Positions 37,805 to 50,072 are shown, counted from the first letter of the stretch. The stretch: 64,000 nt of DNA from Leptodactylus fallax (GCA_947044405.1 CAMRHE010000197.1:1-64000), one strand, 5' to 3'. The notes: generated by a model from the letters alone, not told the origin. Translations and numbers: made by a program.

Positions 37805-38917
37805 TAGTGGGCAAAGGGACCTGGTCCTTTAGCCCACTAGGATTTAGCATTCTCATACAGAGCAGGCTAAATTCTAGTGGGCAAAGGGACCTGGTCCTTC
37901 TGCTGAAAACTAGCTATCTGTAGTGGGCAAAGGGACCTGGTCCTTTAGCCCACTAGGATTTAGCATTCTCATACAGAGCAGGCTAAATTCTAGTGGGCAA
38001 AAGGACGTGGTCCTTCTGCTGAAAACTAGCTATCTGTAGTGGGCAAAGGGACATGGTCCTTTAGCCCACTAGGATTTAGCATTCTCATACAGAGCAGGCT
38101 AAATTCTAGTGGGCAAAAGGACCTGGTCCTTCTGCTGAAAACTAGCTATCTGTAGTGGGCAAAGGGACCTGGTCCTTTAGCCCACTAGGATTTAGCATTC
38201 TCATACAGAGCAGGCTAAATTCTAGTGGGCAAAGGGAACTGGTCCTTTTGCTGAAAACTAGCTATCTGTAGTGGGCAAAGGGACCTGGTCCTTTAGCCCA
38301 CTAGGATTTAGCATTCTCATACAGAGCAGGCTAAATTCTAGTGGGCAAAGGGATCTGTTCCTTCTGCTGAAAACTAGCTATCTTAGCGGGCAAAGGGACC
38401 TGGTCCTTTAGCCCACTAGGATTTAGCATTCTCATATAGAGCAGGCTAAACTCTAGTGGGCAAAGGGACCTGGTCCTTCTGCTGAAAACTAGCTATCTCT
38501 AGTGGGCAAAGGGACCTGGTCCTTTAGCCCACTAGGATTTAGCATTCTCATATAGAGAAGGCTAAATGCTAGTGGACAGAAGGACCAGGTCCTTTAGCCC
38601 ACTAGGATTTAGCATTCTCATATAGAGCAGGCTAAATTCTAGTGGGCAAAGGGACCTGGTCCTTCTGCTGAAAACTAGCTATCTGTAGTGGGCGAAGGGA
38701 CCTGGTCCTTTAGCCCACTAGGATTTAGTATTCTCATACAGAGCAGGCTAAATTCTAGTGGGCAAAGGGACCTGGTCCTTCTGCTGAAAACTAGCTATCT
38801 GTAGTGGGCAAAGGGACCTAGTGCTTTAGCCCAATAGGATTTAGTATTCTCATATAGAGCAGGCTAAATTCTAGTGGGCAAAGGGACCTGGTCCTTCTGC
38901 TGAAAACTAGCTATCTC

Positions 38918-39127
38918 TAGTGGGCAAAGGGACCTGGTCCTTTAGCCCACTAGGATTTAGCATTCTCATATAGAGAAGGCTAAATGCTAGTGGACAGAAG
39001 GACCAGGTCCTTTAGCCCACTAGGATTTAGCATTCTCATATAGAGCAGGCTAAATTCTAGTGGGCAAAGGGACCTGGTCCTTTAGCCCACTAGGATTTAG
39101 CATTCTCATACAGAGCAGGCTAAATTC
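38918..39127 (+). repeat. A-A'-A run lacking module B (copy 2)
   Basis: Module starts lie at 38918, 38988 and 39058. It matches the run at 14764-14973 at the constant 24,154-bp offset of the surrounding duplicated segment. Confidence 0.85.
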
Positions 39128-39219
39128 TAGTGGGCAAAGGGACCTGGTCCTTTTGCTGAAAACTAGCTATCTGTAGTGGGCAAAGGGACATGGTCCTTTA
39201 GCCCACTAGGATTTAGCAT

Positions 39220-40602
39220 GCTCTTACAGAGCAGGCTAAATTCTAGTGGGCAAAAGGACCTGGTCCTTCTGCTGAAAACTAGCTATCTGTAGTGGGCAAA
39301 GGGACCTGGTCCTTTAGCCCACTAGGATTTAGCATTCTCATACAGAGCAGGCTAAATTCTAGTGGGCAAAGGGACCTGATCCTTTTGCTGAAAACTAGCT
39401 ATCTGTAGTGGGCAAAGGGACCTGGTCCTTTAGCCCACTAGGATTTAGCATTCTCATACAGAGCAGGCTAAATTCTAGTGGGCAAAGGGATCTGTTCCAT
39501 CTGCTGAAAACTAGCTATCTTAGCGGGCAAAGGGACCTGGTCCTTTAGCCCACTACGATTTAGCATTCTCATATAGAGCAGGCTAAATTCTAGTGGGCAA
39601 AGGGACCTGGTCCTTCTGCTGAAAACTAGCTATCTCTAGTGGGCAAAGGGACCTGGTCCTTTAGCCCACTAGGATTTAGCATTCTCATATAGAGAAGGCT
39701 AAATGCTAGTGGACAGAAGGACCAGATCCTTTAGCCCACTAGGATTTAGCATTCTCATATAGAGCAGGCTAAATTCAATTGGGCAAAGGGACCTGGTCCT
39801 TCTGCTGAAAACTAGCTATCTGTAGTGGGCAAAGGGACCTGGTGCTTTAGCCCAATAGGATTTAGTATTCTCATACAGAGCAGGCTAAATTCTAGTGGGC
39901 AAAAAGACCTGGTCCTTTTGCTGAAAACTAGCTATCTGTAGTGGGCAAAGGGACATGGTCCTTTAGCCCACTAGGATTTAGCATTCTCATACAGAGCAGG
40001 CTAAATTCTAGTGGGCAAAGGGACCTGGTCCTTCTGCTGAAAACTAGCTATCTGTAGTGGGCAAAGGGACCTGGTCCTTTAGCCCACTAGGATTTAGTAT
40101 TCTCATACAGAGCAGGCTAAATTCTAGTGGGCCAAGGGACCTGGTCCTTCTGCTGAAAACTAGCTATCTCTAGTGGGCAAAGGGACCTGGTGCTTTAGCC
40201 CACTAGGATTTAGCATTCTCATACAGAGCAGGCTAAATTCTAGTGGGCAAAAGGACCTGGTCCTTCTGCTGAAAACTAGCTATCTCTAGTGGGCAAAGGG
40301 ACCTGGTCCTTTAGCCCACTAGGATTTAGCATTCTCATACAGAGCAGGCTAAATTCTAGTGGGCAAAGGGACCTGGTCCTTTTGCTGAAAACTAGCTATC
40401 TGTAGTGGGCAAAGGGACATGGTCCTTTAGCCCACTAGGATTTAGCATTCTCATACAGAGCAGGCTAAATTCTAGTGGGCAAAAGGACCTGGTCCTTCTG
40501 CTGAAAACTAGCTATCTGTAGTGGGCAAAGGGACCTGGTCCTTTAGCCCACTAGGATTTAGCATTCTCATACAGAGCAGGCTAAATTCTAGTGGGCAAAG
40601 GG
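39220..40602 (+). repeat. Higher-order block, copy 3
   Basis: Same markers, at +24,154 bp from copy 2: TTCAATTGGG at 39774, GGCCAAGG at 40131, GGACATGG at 40415 and GATCTGTTCC at 40602. It is followed by the rare variant TCTTATCGGG (40631), shared with copy 5. Confidence 0.85.
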
Positions 40603-40805
40603 ATCTGTTCCTTCTGCTGAAAACTAGCTATCTTATCGGGCAAAGGGACCTGGTCCTTGAGCCCACTAGGATTTAGCATTCTCATATAGAGCAGGCTAAA
40701 TTCTAGTGGGCAAAGGGACCTGGTCCTTCTGCTGAAAACTAGCTATCTGTAGTGGGCAAAGGGACCTGGTCCTTTAGCCCACTAGGATTTAGCATTCTCA
40801 TACAG

Positions 40806-40820
40806 GAGGCCCCCCCCCAA
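40806..40820 (+). other. Insertion with nine-base C run
   Basis: CATACAG is followed by GAGG, nine C (40810-40818) and AA before GAGCAGGC. It lies in the monomer that aligns at +24,154 bp with the C9 insertion at 16648-16656, about 8 bp away in aligned coordinates. Confidence 0.75.
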
Positions 40821-42835
40821 GAGCAGGCTAAATTCTAGTGGGCAAAGGGACCTGGTCCTTCTGCTGAAAACTAGCTATCTGTAGTGGGCAAAGGGACCTG
40901 GTGCTTTAGCCCACTAGGATTTAGCATTCTCATATAGAGCAGGCTAAATTCTAGTGGGCAAAGGGACCTGGTCCTTCTGCTGAAAACTAGCTGTCTCTAG
41001 TGGGCAAAGGGACCTGGTCCTTTAGCCCACTAGGTTTAGCATTCTCATATAGAGAAGGCTAAATGCTAGTGGACAGAAGGACCAGGTCCTTTAGCCCACT
41101 AGGATTTAGCATTCTCATATAGAGCAGGCTAAATTCTAGTGGGCAAAGGGACCTGGTCCTTTTGCTGAAAACTAGCTATCTGTAGTGGGCAAAGGGACCT
41201 GGTCCTTTAGCCCACTAGGATTTAGCATTCTCATACAGAGCAGGCTAAATTCTAGTGGGCAAAGGGACCTGGTCCTTCTGCTGAAAACTAGCTATCTGTA
41301 GTGGGCAAAGGGACCTGGTCCTTTAGCCCACTAGGATTTAGCATTCTCATACAGAGCAGGCTAAATTCTAGTGGGCAAAGGGACCTGGTCCTTTTGCTGA
41401 AAACTAGCTATCTGTAGTGGGCAAAGGGACCTGGTCCTTTAGCCCACTAGGATTTAGCATTCTCATACAGAGCAGGCTAAATTCTAGTGGGCAAAGGGAC
41501 CTGTTCCTTCTGCTGAAAACTAGCTATCTTAGTGGGCAAAGGGACCTGGTCCTTTAGCCCACTAGGATTTAGCATTCTCATACAGAGCAGGCTAAATTCT
41601 AGTGGGCAAAGGGACCTGGTCCTTCTGCTGAAAACTAGCTATCTGTAGTGGGCAAAGGGACCTGGTCCTTTAGCCCACTAGGATTTAGCATGCTCATACA
41701 GAGCAGGCTAAATTCTAGTGGGCAAAAGGACCTGGTCCTTCTGCTGAAAACTAGCTATCTGTAGTGGGCAAAGGGACCTGGTCCTTTAGCCCACTAGGAT
41801 TTAGCATTCTCATACAGAGCAGGCTAAATTCTAGTGGGCAAAGGGACCTGGTCCTTTTGCTGAAAACTAGCTATCTGTAGTGGGCAAAGGGACCTGGTCC
41901 TTTAGCCCACTAGGATTTAGCATTCTCATACAGAGCAGGCTAAATTCTAGTGGGCAAAGGGATCTGTTCCATCTGCTGAAAACTAGCTATCTTAGCGGGC
42001 AAAGGGACCTGGTCCTTTAGCCCACTACGATTTAGCATTCTCATATAGAGCAGGCTAAATTCTAGTGGGCAAAGGGACCTGGTCCTTCTGCTGAAAACTA
42101 GCTATCTCTAGTGGGCAAAGGGACCTGGTCCTTTAGCCCACTAGGATTTAGCATTCTCATATAGAGAAGGCTAAATGCTAGTGGACAGAAGGACCAGATC
42201 CTTTAGCCCACTAGGATTTAGCATTCTCATATAGAGCAGGCTAAATTCAATTGGGCAAAGGGACCTGGTCCTTCTGCTGAAAACTAGCTATCTGTAGTGG
42301 GCAAAGGGACCTGGTGCTTTAGCCCACTAGGATTTAGTATTCTCATACAGAGCAGGCTAAATTCTAGTGGGCAAAAAGACCTGGTCCTTTTGCTGAAAAC
42401 TAGCTATCTGTAGTGGGCAAAGGGACCTGGTCCTTTAGCCCACTAGGATTTAGCATTCTCATACAGAGCAGGCTAAATTCTAGTGGGCAAAGGGACCTGG
42501 TCCTTCTGCTGAAAACTAGCTATCTGTAGTGGGCAAAGGGACCTGGTCCTTTAGCCCACTAGGATTTAGTATTCTCATACAGAGCAGGCTAAATTCTAGT
42601 GGGCCAAGGGACCTGGTCCTTCTGCTGAAAACTAGCTATCTCTAGTGGGCAAAGGGACCTGGTGCTTTAGCCCACTAGGATTTAGCATTCTCATACAGAG
42701 CAGGCTAAATTCTAGTGGGCAAAAGGACCTGGTCCTTCTGCTGAAAACTAGCTATCTCTAGTGGGCAAAGGGACCTGGTCCTTTAGCCCACTAGGATTTA
42801 GCATTCTCATACAGAGCAGGCTAAATTCTAGTGGG

Positions 42836-42855
42836 CAAGGGACCTGGTCCATTTA
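42836..42855 (+). other. Short deletion in module A
   Basis: GGGCAAGGGACCTGGTCC joins directly to ATTTAGCATTCTC, removing TTTAGCCCACTAGG and most of a B plus A boundary. The flanking array is regular. Confidence 0.6.
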
Positions 42856-43604
42856 GCATTCTCATACAGAGCAGGCTAAATTCTAGTGGGCAAAGGACCT
42901 GGTCCTTCTGCTGAAAACTAGCTATCTGTAGTGGGCAAAGGGACCTGGTCCTTTAGCCCACTAGGATTTAGCATTCTCATACAGAGCAGGCTAAATTCTA
43001 GTGGGCAAAGGGATCTGTTCCTTCTGCTGAAAACTAGCTATCTTAGCGGGCAAAGGGACCTGGTCCTTTAGCCCACTAGGATTTAGCATTCTCATATAGA
43101 GCAGGCTAAATTCTAGTGGGCAAAGGGACCTGGTCCTTCTGCTGAAAACTAGCTATCTCTAGTGGGCAAAGGAACCTGGTCCTTTAGCCCACTAGGATTT
43201 AGCATTCTCATATAGAGAAGGCTAAATGCTAGTGGACAGAAGGACCAGGTCCTTTAGCCCACTAGGATTTAGCATTCTCATATAGAGCAGGCTAAATTCT
43301 AGTGGGCAAAGGGACCTGGTCCTTCTGCTGAAAACTAGCTATCTGTAGTGGGCAAAGGGACCTGGTGCTTTAGCCCACTAGGATTTAGTATTCTCATATA
43401 GAGCAGGCTAAATTCTAGTGGGCAAAGGGACCTGGTCCTTCTGCTGAAAACTAGCTATCTGTAGTGGGCAAAGGGACCTGGTCCTTTAGCCCACTAGGAT
43501 TTAGCATTCTCATACAGAGCAGGCTAAATTCTAGTGGGCAAAGGGACCTGGTCCTTCTGCTGAAAACTAGCTATCTGTAGTGGGCAAAGGGACCTGGTCC
43601 TTTT

Positions 43605-43632
43605 GCTCTAGCACTGGGGCAGCCCGCCCGGA
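43605..43632 (+). other. Scrambled interruption at a B-B-like position
   Basis: GGTCCTTTTGCT is followed by CTAGCACTGGGGCAGCCCGCC and then GGATTTAGC. In the related regions at 30,127 and 37,759 this place is a B-B junction, so the lesion again coincides with a non-standard module boundary. Confidence 0.6.
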
Positions 43633-44892
43633 TTTAGCATTCTCATACAGAGCAGGCTAAATTCTAGTGGGCAAAAGGACCTGGTCCTTCTGCTGAAAAC
43701 TAGCTATCTGTAGTGGGCAAAGGGACCTGGTCCTTTAGCCCACTAGGATTTAGCATTCTCATACAGAGCAGGCTAAATTCTAGTGGGCAAAAGGACCTGG
43801 TCCTTCTGCTGAAAACTAGCTATCTGTAGTGGGCAAAGGGACCTGGTCCTTTAGCCCACTAGGATTTAGCATTCTCATACAGAGCAGGCTAAATTCTAGT
43901 GGGCAAAGGGACCTGGTCCTTTTGCTGAAAACTAGCTATCTGTAGTGGGCAAAGGGACCTGGTCCTTTAGCCCACTAGGATTTAGCATTCTCATACAGAG
44001 CAGGCTAAATTCTAGTGGGCAAAGGGATCTGTTCCTTCTGCTGAAAACTAGCTATCTTAGCGGGCAAAGGGACCTGGTCCTTTAGCCCACTAGGATTTAG
44101 CATTCTCATATAGAGCAGGCTAAACTCTAGTGGGCAAAGGGACCTGGTCCTTCTGCTGAAAACTAGCTATCTCTAGTGGGCAAAGGGACCTGGTCCTTTA
44201 GCCCACTAGGATTTAGCATTCTCATATAGAGAAGGCTAAATGCTAGTGGACAGAAGGACCAGGTCCTTTAGCCCACTAGGATTTAGCATTCTCATATAGA
44301 GCAGGCTAAATTCTAGTGGGCAAAGGGACCTGGTCCTTCTGCTGAAAACTAGCTATCTGTAGTGGGCAAAGGGACCTGGTCCTTTAGCCCACTAGGATTT
44401 AGTATTCTCATACAGAGCAGGCTAAATTCTAGTGGGCAAAGGGACCTGGTCCTTCTGCTGAAAACTAGCTATCTGTAGTGGGCAAAGGGACCTAGTGCTT
44501 TAGCCCAATAGGATTTAGTATTCTCATATAGAGCAGGCTAAATTCTAGTGGGCAAAGGGACCTGGTCCTTCTGCTGAAAACTAGCTATCTCTAGTGGGCA
44601 AAGGGACCTGGTCCTTTAGCCCACTAGGATTTAGCATTCTCATATAGAGAAGGCTAAATGCTAGTGGGCAGAAGGACCAGGTCCTTTGGCCCACAAGGAT
44701 TAGCATTCTCATATAGAGCAGGCTAAATTCTAGTGGGCAAAGGGACCTGGTCCTTTAGCCCACTAGGATTTAGCATTCTCATACAGAGCAGGCTAAATTC
44801 TAGTGGGCAAAGGGACCTGGTCCTTTTGCTGAAAACTAGCTATCTGTAGTGGGCAAAGGGACATGGTCCTTTAGCCCACTAGGATTTAGCAT

Positions 44893-46275
44893 GCTCTTAC
44901 AGAGCAGGCTAAATTCTAGTGGGCAAAAGGACCTGGTCCTTCTGCTGAAAACTAGCTATCTGTAGTGGGCAAAGGGACCTGGTCCTTTAGCCCACTAGGA
45001 TTTAGCATTCTCATACAGAGCAGGCTAAATTCTAGTGGGCAAAGGGACCTGATCCTTTTGCTGAAAACTAGCTATCTGTAGTGGGCAAAGGGACCTGGTC
45101 CTTTAGCCCACTAGGATTTAGCATTCTCATACAGAGCAGGCTAAATTCTAGTGGGCAAAGGGATCTGTTCCATCTGCTGAAAACTAGCTATCTTAGCGGG
45201 CAAAGGGACCTGGTCCTTTAGCCCACTACGATTTAGCATTCTCATATAGAGCAGGCTAAATTCTAGTGGGCAAAGGGACCTGGTCCTTCTGCTGAAAACT
45301 AGCTATCTCTAGTGGGCAAAGGGACCTGGTCCTTTAGCCCACTAGGATTTAGCATTCTCATATAGAGAAGGCTAAATGCTAGTGGACAGAAGGACCAGAT
45401 CCTTTAGCCCACTAGGATTTAGCATTCTCATATAGAGCAGGCTAAATTCAATTGGGCAAAGGGACCTGGTCCTTCTGCTGAAAACTAGCTATCTGTAGTG
45501 GGCAAAGGGACCTGGTGCTTTAGCCCAATAGGATTTAGTATTCTCATACAGAGCAGGCTAAATTCTAGTGGGCAAAAGGACCTGGTCCTTTTGCTGAAAA
45601 CTAGCTATCTGTAGTGGGCAAAGGGACCTGGTCCTTTAGCCCACTAGGATTTAGCATTCTCATACAGAGCAGGCTAAATTCTAGTGGGCAAAGGGACCTG
45701 GTCCTTCTGCTGAAAACTAGCTATCTGTAGTGGGCAAAGGGACCTGGTCCTTTAGCCCACTAGGATTTAGTATTCTCATACAGAGCAGGCTAAATTCTAG
45801 TGGGCCAAGGGACCTGGTCCTTCTGCTGAAAACTAGCTATCTCTAGTGGGCAAAGGGACCTGGTGCTTTGGCCCACTAGGATTTAGCATTCTCATACAGA
45901 GCAGGCTAAATTCTAGTGGGCAAAAGGACCTGGTCCTTCTGCTGAAAACTAGCTATCTCTAGTGGGCAAAGGGACCTGGTCCTTTAGCCCACTAGGATTT
46001 AGCATTCTCATACAGAGCAGGCTAAATTCTAGTGGGCAAAGGGACCTGGTCCTTTTGCTGAAAACTAGCTATCTGTAGTGGGCAAAGGGACCTGGTCCTT
46101 TAGCCCACTAGGATTTAGCATTCTCATACAGAGCAGGCTAAATTCTAGTGGGCAAAAGGACCTGGTCCTTCTGCTGAAAACTAGCTATCTGTAGAGGGCA
46201 AAGGGACCTGGTCCTTTAGCCCACTAGGATTTAGCATTCTCATACAGAGCAGGCTAAATTCTAGTGGGCAAAGGG
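44893..46275 (+). repeat. Higher-order block, copy 4
   Basis: The markers are at +5,673 bp from copy 3 and +33,244 bp from copy 1: TTCAATTGGG at 45447, GGCCAAGG at 45804, GATCTGTTCC at 46275. It shares the rare GTAGAGGGC variant (46191) with copy 1 (12947) and copy 5 (48799). Confidence 0.85.
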
Positions 46276-46486
46276 ATCTGTTCCTTCTGCTGAAAACTAG
46301 CTATCTGTATCGGGCAAAGGGACCTGGTCCTTGAGCCCACTAGGATTTAGCATTCTCATATAGAGCAGGCTAAATTCTAGTGGGCAAAGGGACCTGGTCC
46401 TTCTGCTGAAAACTAGCTATCTGTAGTGGGCAAAGGGACCCGGTCCTTTAGCCCACTAGGATTTAGCATTCTCATACAGAGCAGGC

Positions 46487-46555
46487 ATAAACTAGTGGGC
46501 AAAAGGACCAGGTCCTTGCCCACTAGATTAGCATCTCAATAGAGCAGGCTAATCT
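46487..46555 (+). other. Degenerate A' module
   Basis: GCAGGCATAAACTAGTGGG, GGACCAGGTCCTTGCCC and ATTAGCATCTCAATAGAGC are all recognisable but carry multiple small deletions. An A' module is expected here from copies 3 and 5 of the higher-order block. Confidence 0.6.
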
Positions 46556-47296
46556 CTAGTGGGCAAAGGGACCTGGTCCTTTAGCCCACTAGGATTTAGC
46601 ATTCTCATACAGAGCAGGCTAAATTCTAGTGGGCAAAGGGATCTGGTCCTTCTGCTGAAAACTAGCTATCTTAGCGGGCAAAGGGACCTGGTCCTTTAGC
46701 CCACTAGGATTTAGCATTCTCATATAGAGCAGGCTAAACTCTAGTGGGCAAAGGGACCTGGTCCTTCTGCTGAAAACTAGCTATCTCTAGTGGGCAAAGG
46801 GACCTGGTCCTTTAGCCCACTAGGATTTAGCATTCTCATATAGAGAAGGCTAAATGCTAGTGGACAGAAGGACCAGGTCCTTTAGCCCACTAGGATTTAG
46901 CATTCTCATATAGAGCAGGCTAAATTCTAGTGGGCAAAGGGACCTGGTCCTTCTGCTGAAAACTAGCTATCTGTAGTGGGCAAAGGGACCTGGTCCTTTA
47001 GCCCACTAGGATTTAGTATTCTCATACAGAGCAGGCTAAATTCTAGTGGGCAAAGGGACCTGGTCCTTCTGCTGAAAACTAGCTATCTGTAGTGGGCAAA
47101 GGGACCTGGTGCTTTAGCCCACTAGGATTTAGTATTCTCATATAGAGCAGGCTAAATTCTAGTGGGCAAAGGGACCTGGTCCTTCTGCTGAAAACTAGCT
47201 ATCTCTAGTGGGCAAAGGGACCTGGTCCTTTAGCCCACTAGGATTTAGCATTCTCATATAGAGCAGGCTAAATGCTAGTGGGCAGAAGGACCTGGT

Positions 47297-47350
47297 CCTT
47301 TTGCCTGGATTAAGCATGCTATCTGGAGCGGGCAAATTCTAGTGGGCAAG
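47297..47350 (+). other. Scrambled A' module
   Basis: AAATGCTAGTGGGCAGAAGG is followed by CCTGGTCCTTTTGCC, then TGGATTAAGCATGC and TATCTGGAGCGGGC. The parts are satellite-derived but in an unusual order. Compare the hybrid at 31345-31412, which sits in the same marker context. Confidence 0.6.
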
Positions 47351-47500
47351 GGACCTGGTCCTTTAGCCCACTAGGATTTAGCATTCTCATACAGAGCAGG
47401 CTAAATTCTAGTGGGCAAAGGGACCTGGTCCTTTTGCTGAAAACTAGCTATCTGTAGTGGGCAAAGGGACATGGTCCTTTAGCCCACTAGGATTTAGCAT

Positions 47501-48883
47501 GCTCTTACAGAGCAGGCTAAATTCTAGTGGGCAAAAGGACCTGGTCCTTCTGCTGAAAACTAGCTATCTGTAGTGGGCAAAGGGACCTGGTCCTTTAGCC
47601 CACTAGGATTTAGCATTCTCATACAGAGCAGGCTAAATTCTAGTGGGCAAAGGGACCTGATCCTTTTGCTGAAAACTAGCTATCTGTAGTGGGCAAAGGG
47701 ACCTGGTCCTTTAGCCCACTAGGATTTAGCATTCTCATACAGAGCAGGCTAAATTCTAGTGGGCAAAGGGATCTGTTCCATCTGCTGAAAACTAGCTATC
47801 TTAGCGGGCAAAGGGACCTGGTCCTTTAGCCCACTACGATTTAGCATTCTCATATAGAGCAGGCTAAATTCTAGTGGGCAAAGGGACCTGGTCCTTCTGC
47901 TGAAAACTAGCTATCTCTAGTGGGCAAAGGGACCTGGTCCTTTAGCCCACTAGGATTTAGCATTCTCATATAGAGAAGGCTAAATGCTAGTGGACAGAAG
48001 GACCAGATCCTTTAGCCCACTAGGATTTAGCATTCTCATATAGAGCAGGCTAAATTCAATTGGGCAAAGGGACCTGGTCCTTCTGCTGAAAACTAGCTAT
48101 CTGTAGTGGGCAAAGGGACCTGGTGCTTTAGCCCAATAGGATTTAGTATTCTCATACAGAGCAGGCTAAATTCTAGTGGGCAAAAAGACCTGGTCCTTTT
48201 GCTGAAAACTAGCTATCTGTAGTGGGCAAAGGGACCTGGTCCTTTAGCCCACTAGGATTTAGCATTCTCATACAGAGCAGGCTAAATTCTAGTGGGCAAA
48301 GGGACCTGGTCCTTCTGCTGAAAACTAGCTATCTGTAGTGGGCAAAGGGACCTGGTCCTTTAGCCCACTAGGATTTAGTATTCTCATACAGAGCAGGCTA
48401 AATTCTAGTGGGCCAAGGGACCTGGTCCTTCTGCTGAAAACTAGCTATCTCTAGTGGGCAAAGGGACCTGGTGCTTTAGCCCACTAGGATTTAGCATTCT
48501 CATACAGAGCAGGCTAAATTCTAGTGGGCAAAAGGACCTGGTCCTTCTGCTGAAAACTAGCTATCTCTAGTGGGCAAAGGGACCTGGTCCTTTAGCCCAC
48601 TAGGATTTAGCATTCTCATACAGAGCAGGCTAAATTCTAGTGGGCAAAGGGACCTGGTCCTTTTGCTGAAAACTAGCTATCTGTAGTGGGCAAAGGGACA
48701 TGGTCCTTTAGCCCACTAGGATTTAGCATTCTCATACAGAGCAGGCTAAATTCTAGTGGGCAAAAGGACCTGGTCCTTCTGCTGAAAACTAGCTATCTGT
48801 AGAGGGCAAAGGGTCCTGGTCCTTTAGCCCACTAGGATTTAGCATTCTCATACAGAGCAGGCTAAATTCTAGTGGGCAAAGGG
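47501..48883 (+). repeat. Higher-order block, copy 5
   Basis: All markers lie at +2,608 bp from copy 4: TTCAATTGGG at 48055, GGCCAAGG at 48412, GTAGAGGGC at 48799, GATCTGTTCC at 48883. The close spacing and shared rare variants suggest a recent tandem duplication. Confidence 0.85.
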
Positions 48884-49472
48884 ATCTGTTCCTTCTGCTG
48901 AAAACTAGCTATCTTATCGGGCAAAGGGACCTGGTCCTTGAGCCCACTAGGATTTAGCATTCTCATATAGAGCAGGCTAAATTCTAGTGGGCAAAGGGAC
49001 CTGGTCCTTCTGCTGAAAACTAGCTATCTCTAGTGGGCAAAGGGACCTGGTCCTTTAGCCCACTAGGATTTAGCATTCTCATATAGAGAAGGCTAAATGC
49101 TAGTGGACAGAAGGACCAGGTCCTTTAGCCCACTAGGATTTAGCATTCTCATATAGAGCAGGCTAAATTCTAGTGGGCAAAGGGACCTGGTCCTTCTGCT
49201 GAAAACTAGCTATCTGTAGTGGGCAAAGGGACCTGGTGCTTTAGCCCAATAGGATTTAGTATTCTCATATAGAGCAGGCTAAATTCTAGTGGGCAAAGGG
49301 ACCTGGTCCTTCTGCTGAAAACTAGCTGTCTCTAGTGGGCAAAGGGACCTGGTCCTTTAGCCCACTAGGATTTAGCATTCTCATATAGAGAAGGCTAAAT
49401 GCTAGTGGACAGAAGGACCAGGTCCTTTAGCCCACTAGGATTTAGCATTCTCATATAGAGCAGGCTAAATTC

Positions 49473-49563
49473 TAGTGGGCAAAGGGACCTGGTCCTTCTG
49501 CTGAAACTAGCTATCTCTAGTGGGCAAAGGGACCTGGTCCTTTTGCTGAAAACTAGCTATCTG
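49473..49563 (+). repeat. B-B pair with one-base deletion (copy 3)
   Basis: The first B is 45 bp (GAAACTAG for GAAAACTAG near 49503) and carries TATCTC at its end. The second B begins at 49518 with the TTTTGCTG variant. It differs from the other two B-B pairs, so it is either an older relative or a separate event. Confidence 0.8.
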
Positions 49564-50072
49564 TAGTGGGCAAAGGGACCTGGTCCTTTAGCCCACTAGG
49601 ATTTAGCATTCTCATACAGAGCAGGCTAAATTCTAGTGGGCAAAGGGACCTGGTCCTTCTGCTGAAAACTAGCTATCTGTAGTGGGCAAAGGGACCTGGT
49701 CCTTTAGCCCACTAGGATTTAGCATTCTCATACAGAGCAGGCTAAATTCTAGTGGGCACAGGGACCTGGTCCTTTTGCTGAAAACTAGCTATCTGTAGTG
49801 GGCAAAGGGACCTGGTCCTTTAGCCCACTAGGATTTAGCATTCTCATACAGAGCAGGCTAAATTCTAGTGGGCAAAGGGATCTGTTCCTTCTGCTGAAAA
49901 CTAGCTATCTTAGCGGGCAAAGGGACCTGGTCCTTTAGCCCACTAGGATTTAGCATTCTCATATAGAGCAGGCTAAATTCTAGTGGGCAAAGGGACCTGG
50001 TCCTTCTGCTGAAAACTAGCTATCTCTAGTGGGCAAAGGGACCTGGTCCTTTAGCCCACTAGGATTTAGCAT

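Larger units (their letters stand above)
38005..40602 (+). repeat. Segmental duplication inside the array, copy 2 (24,154-bp offset)
   Basis: Partner of 13851-16448, with ACGTGG at 38005, GGAACTGG at 38235, AACTCTAG at 38449 and the later markers at the same offset. Its left part is also shared with 30,1-31,2 kb at 7,632 bp. Confidence 0.88.

Noticed and set aside
3578..49563. Regular ~3-kb spacing of the scrambled sites
   Set aside because: Several gaps are close to 3 kb (3578, 6683, 9665; 34696, 37625, 40806, 43605, 46487), but others are 1-6 kb. The association with A' modules explains the positions better.
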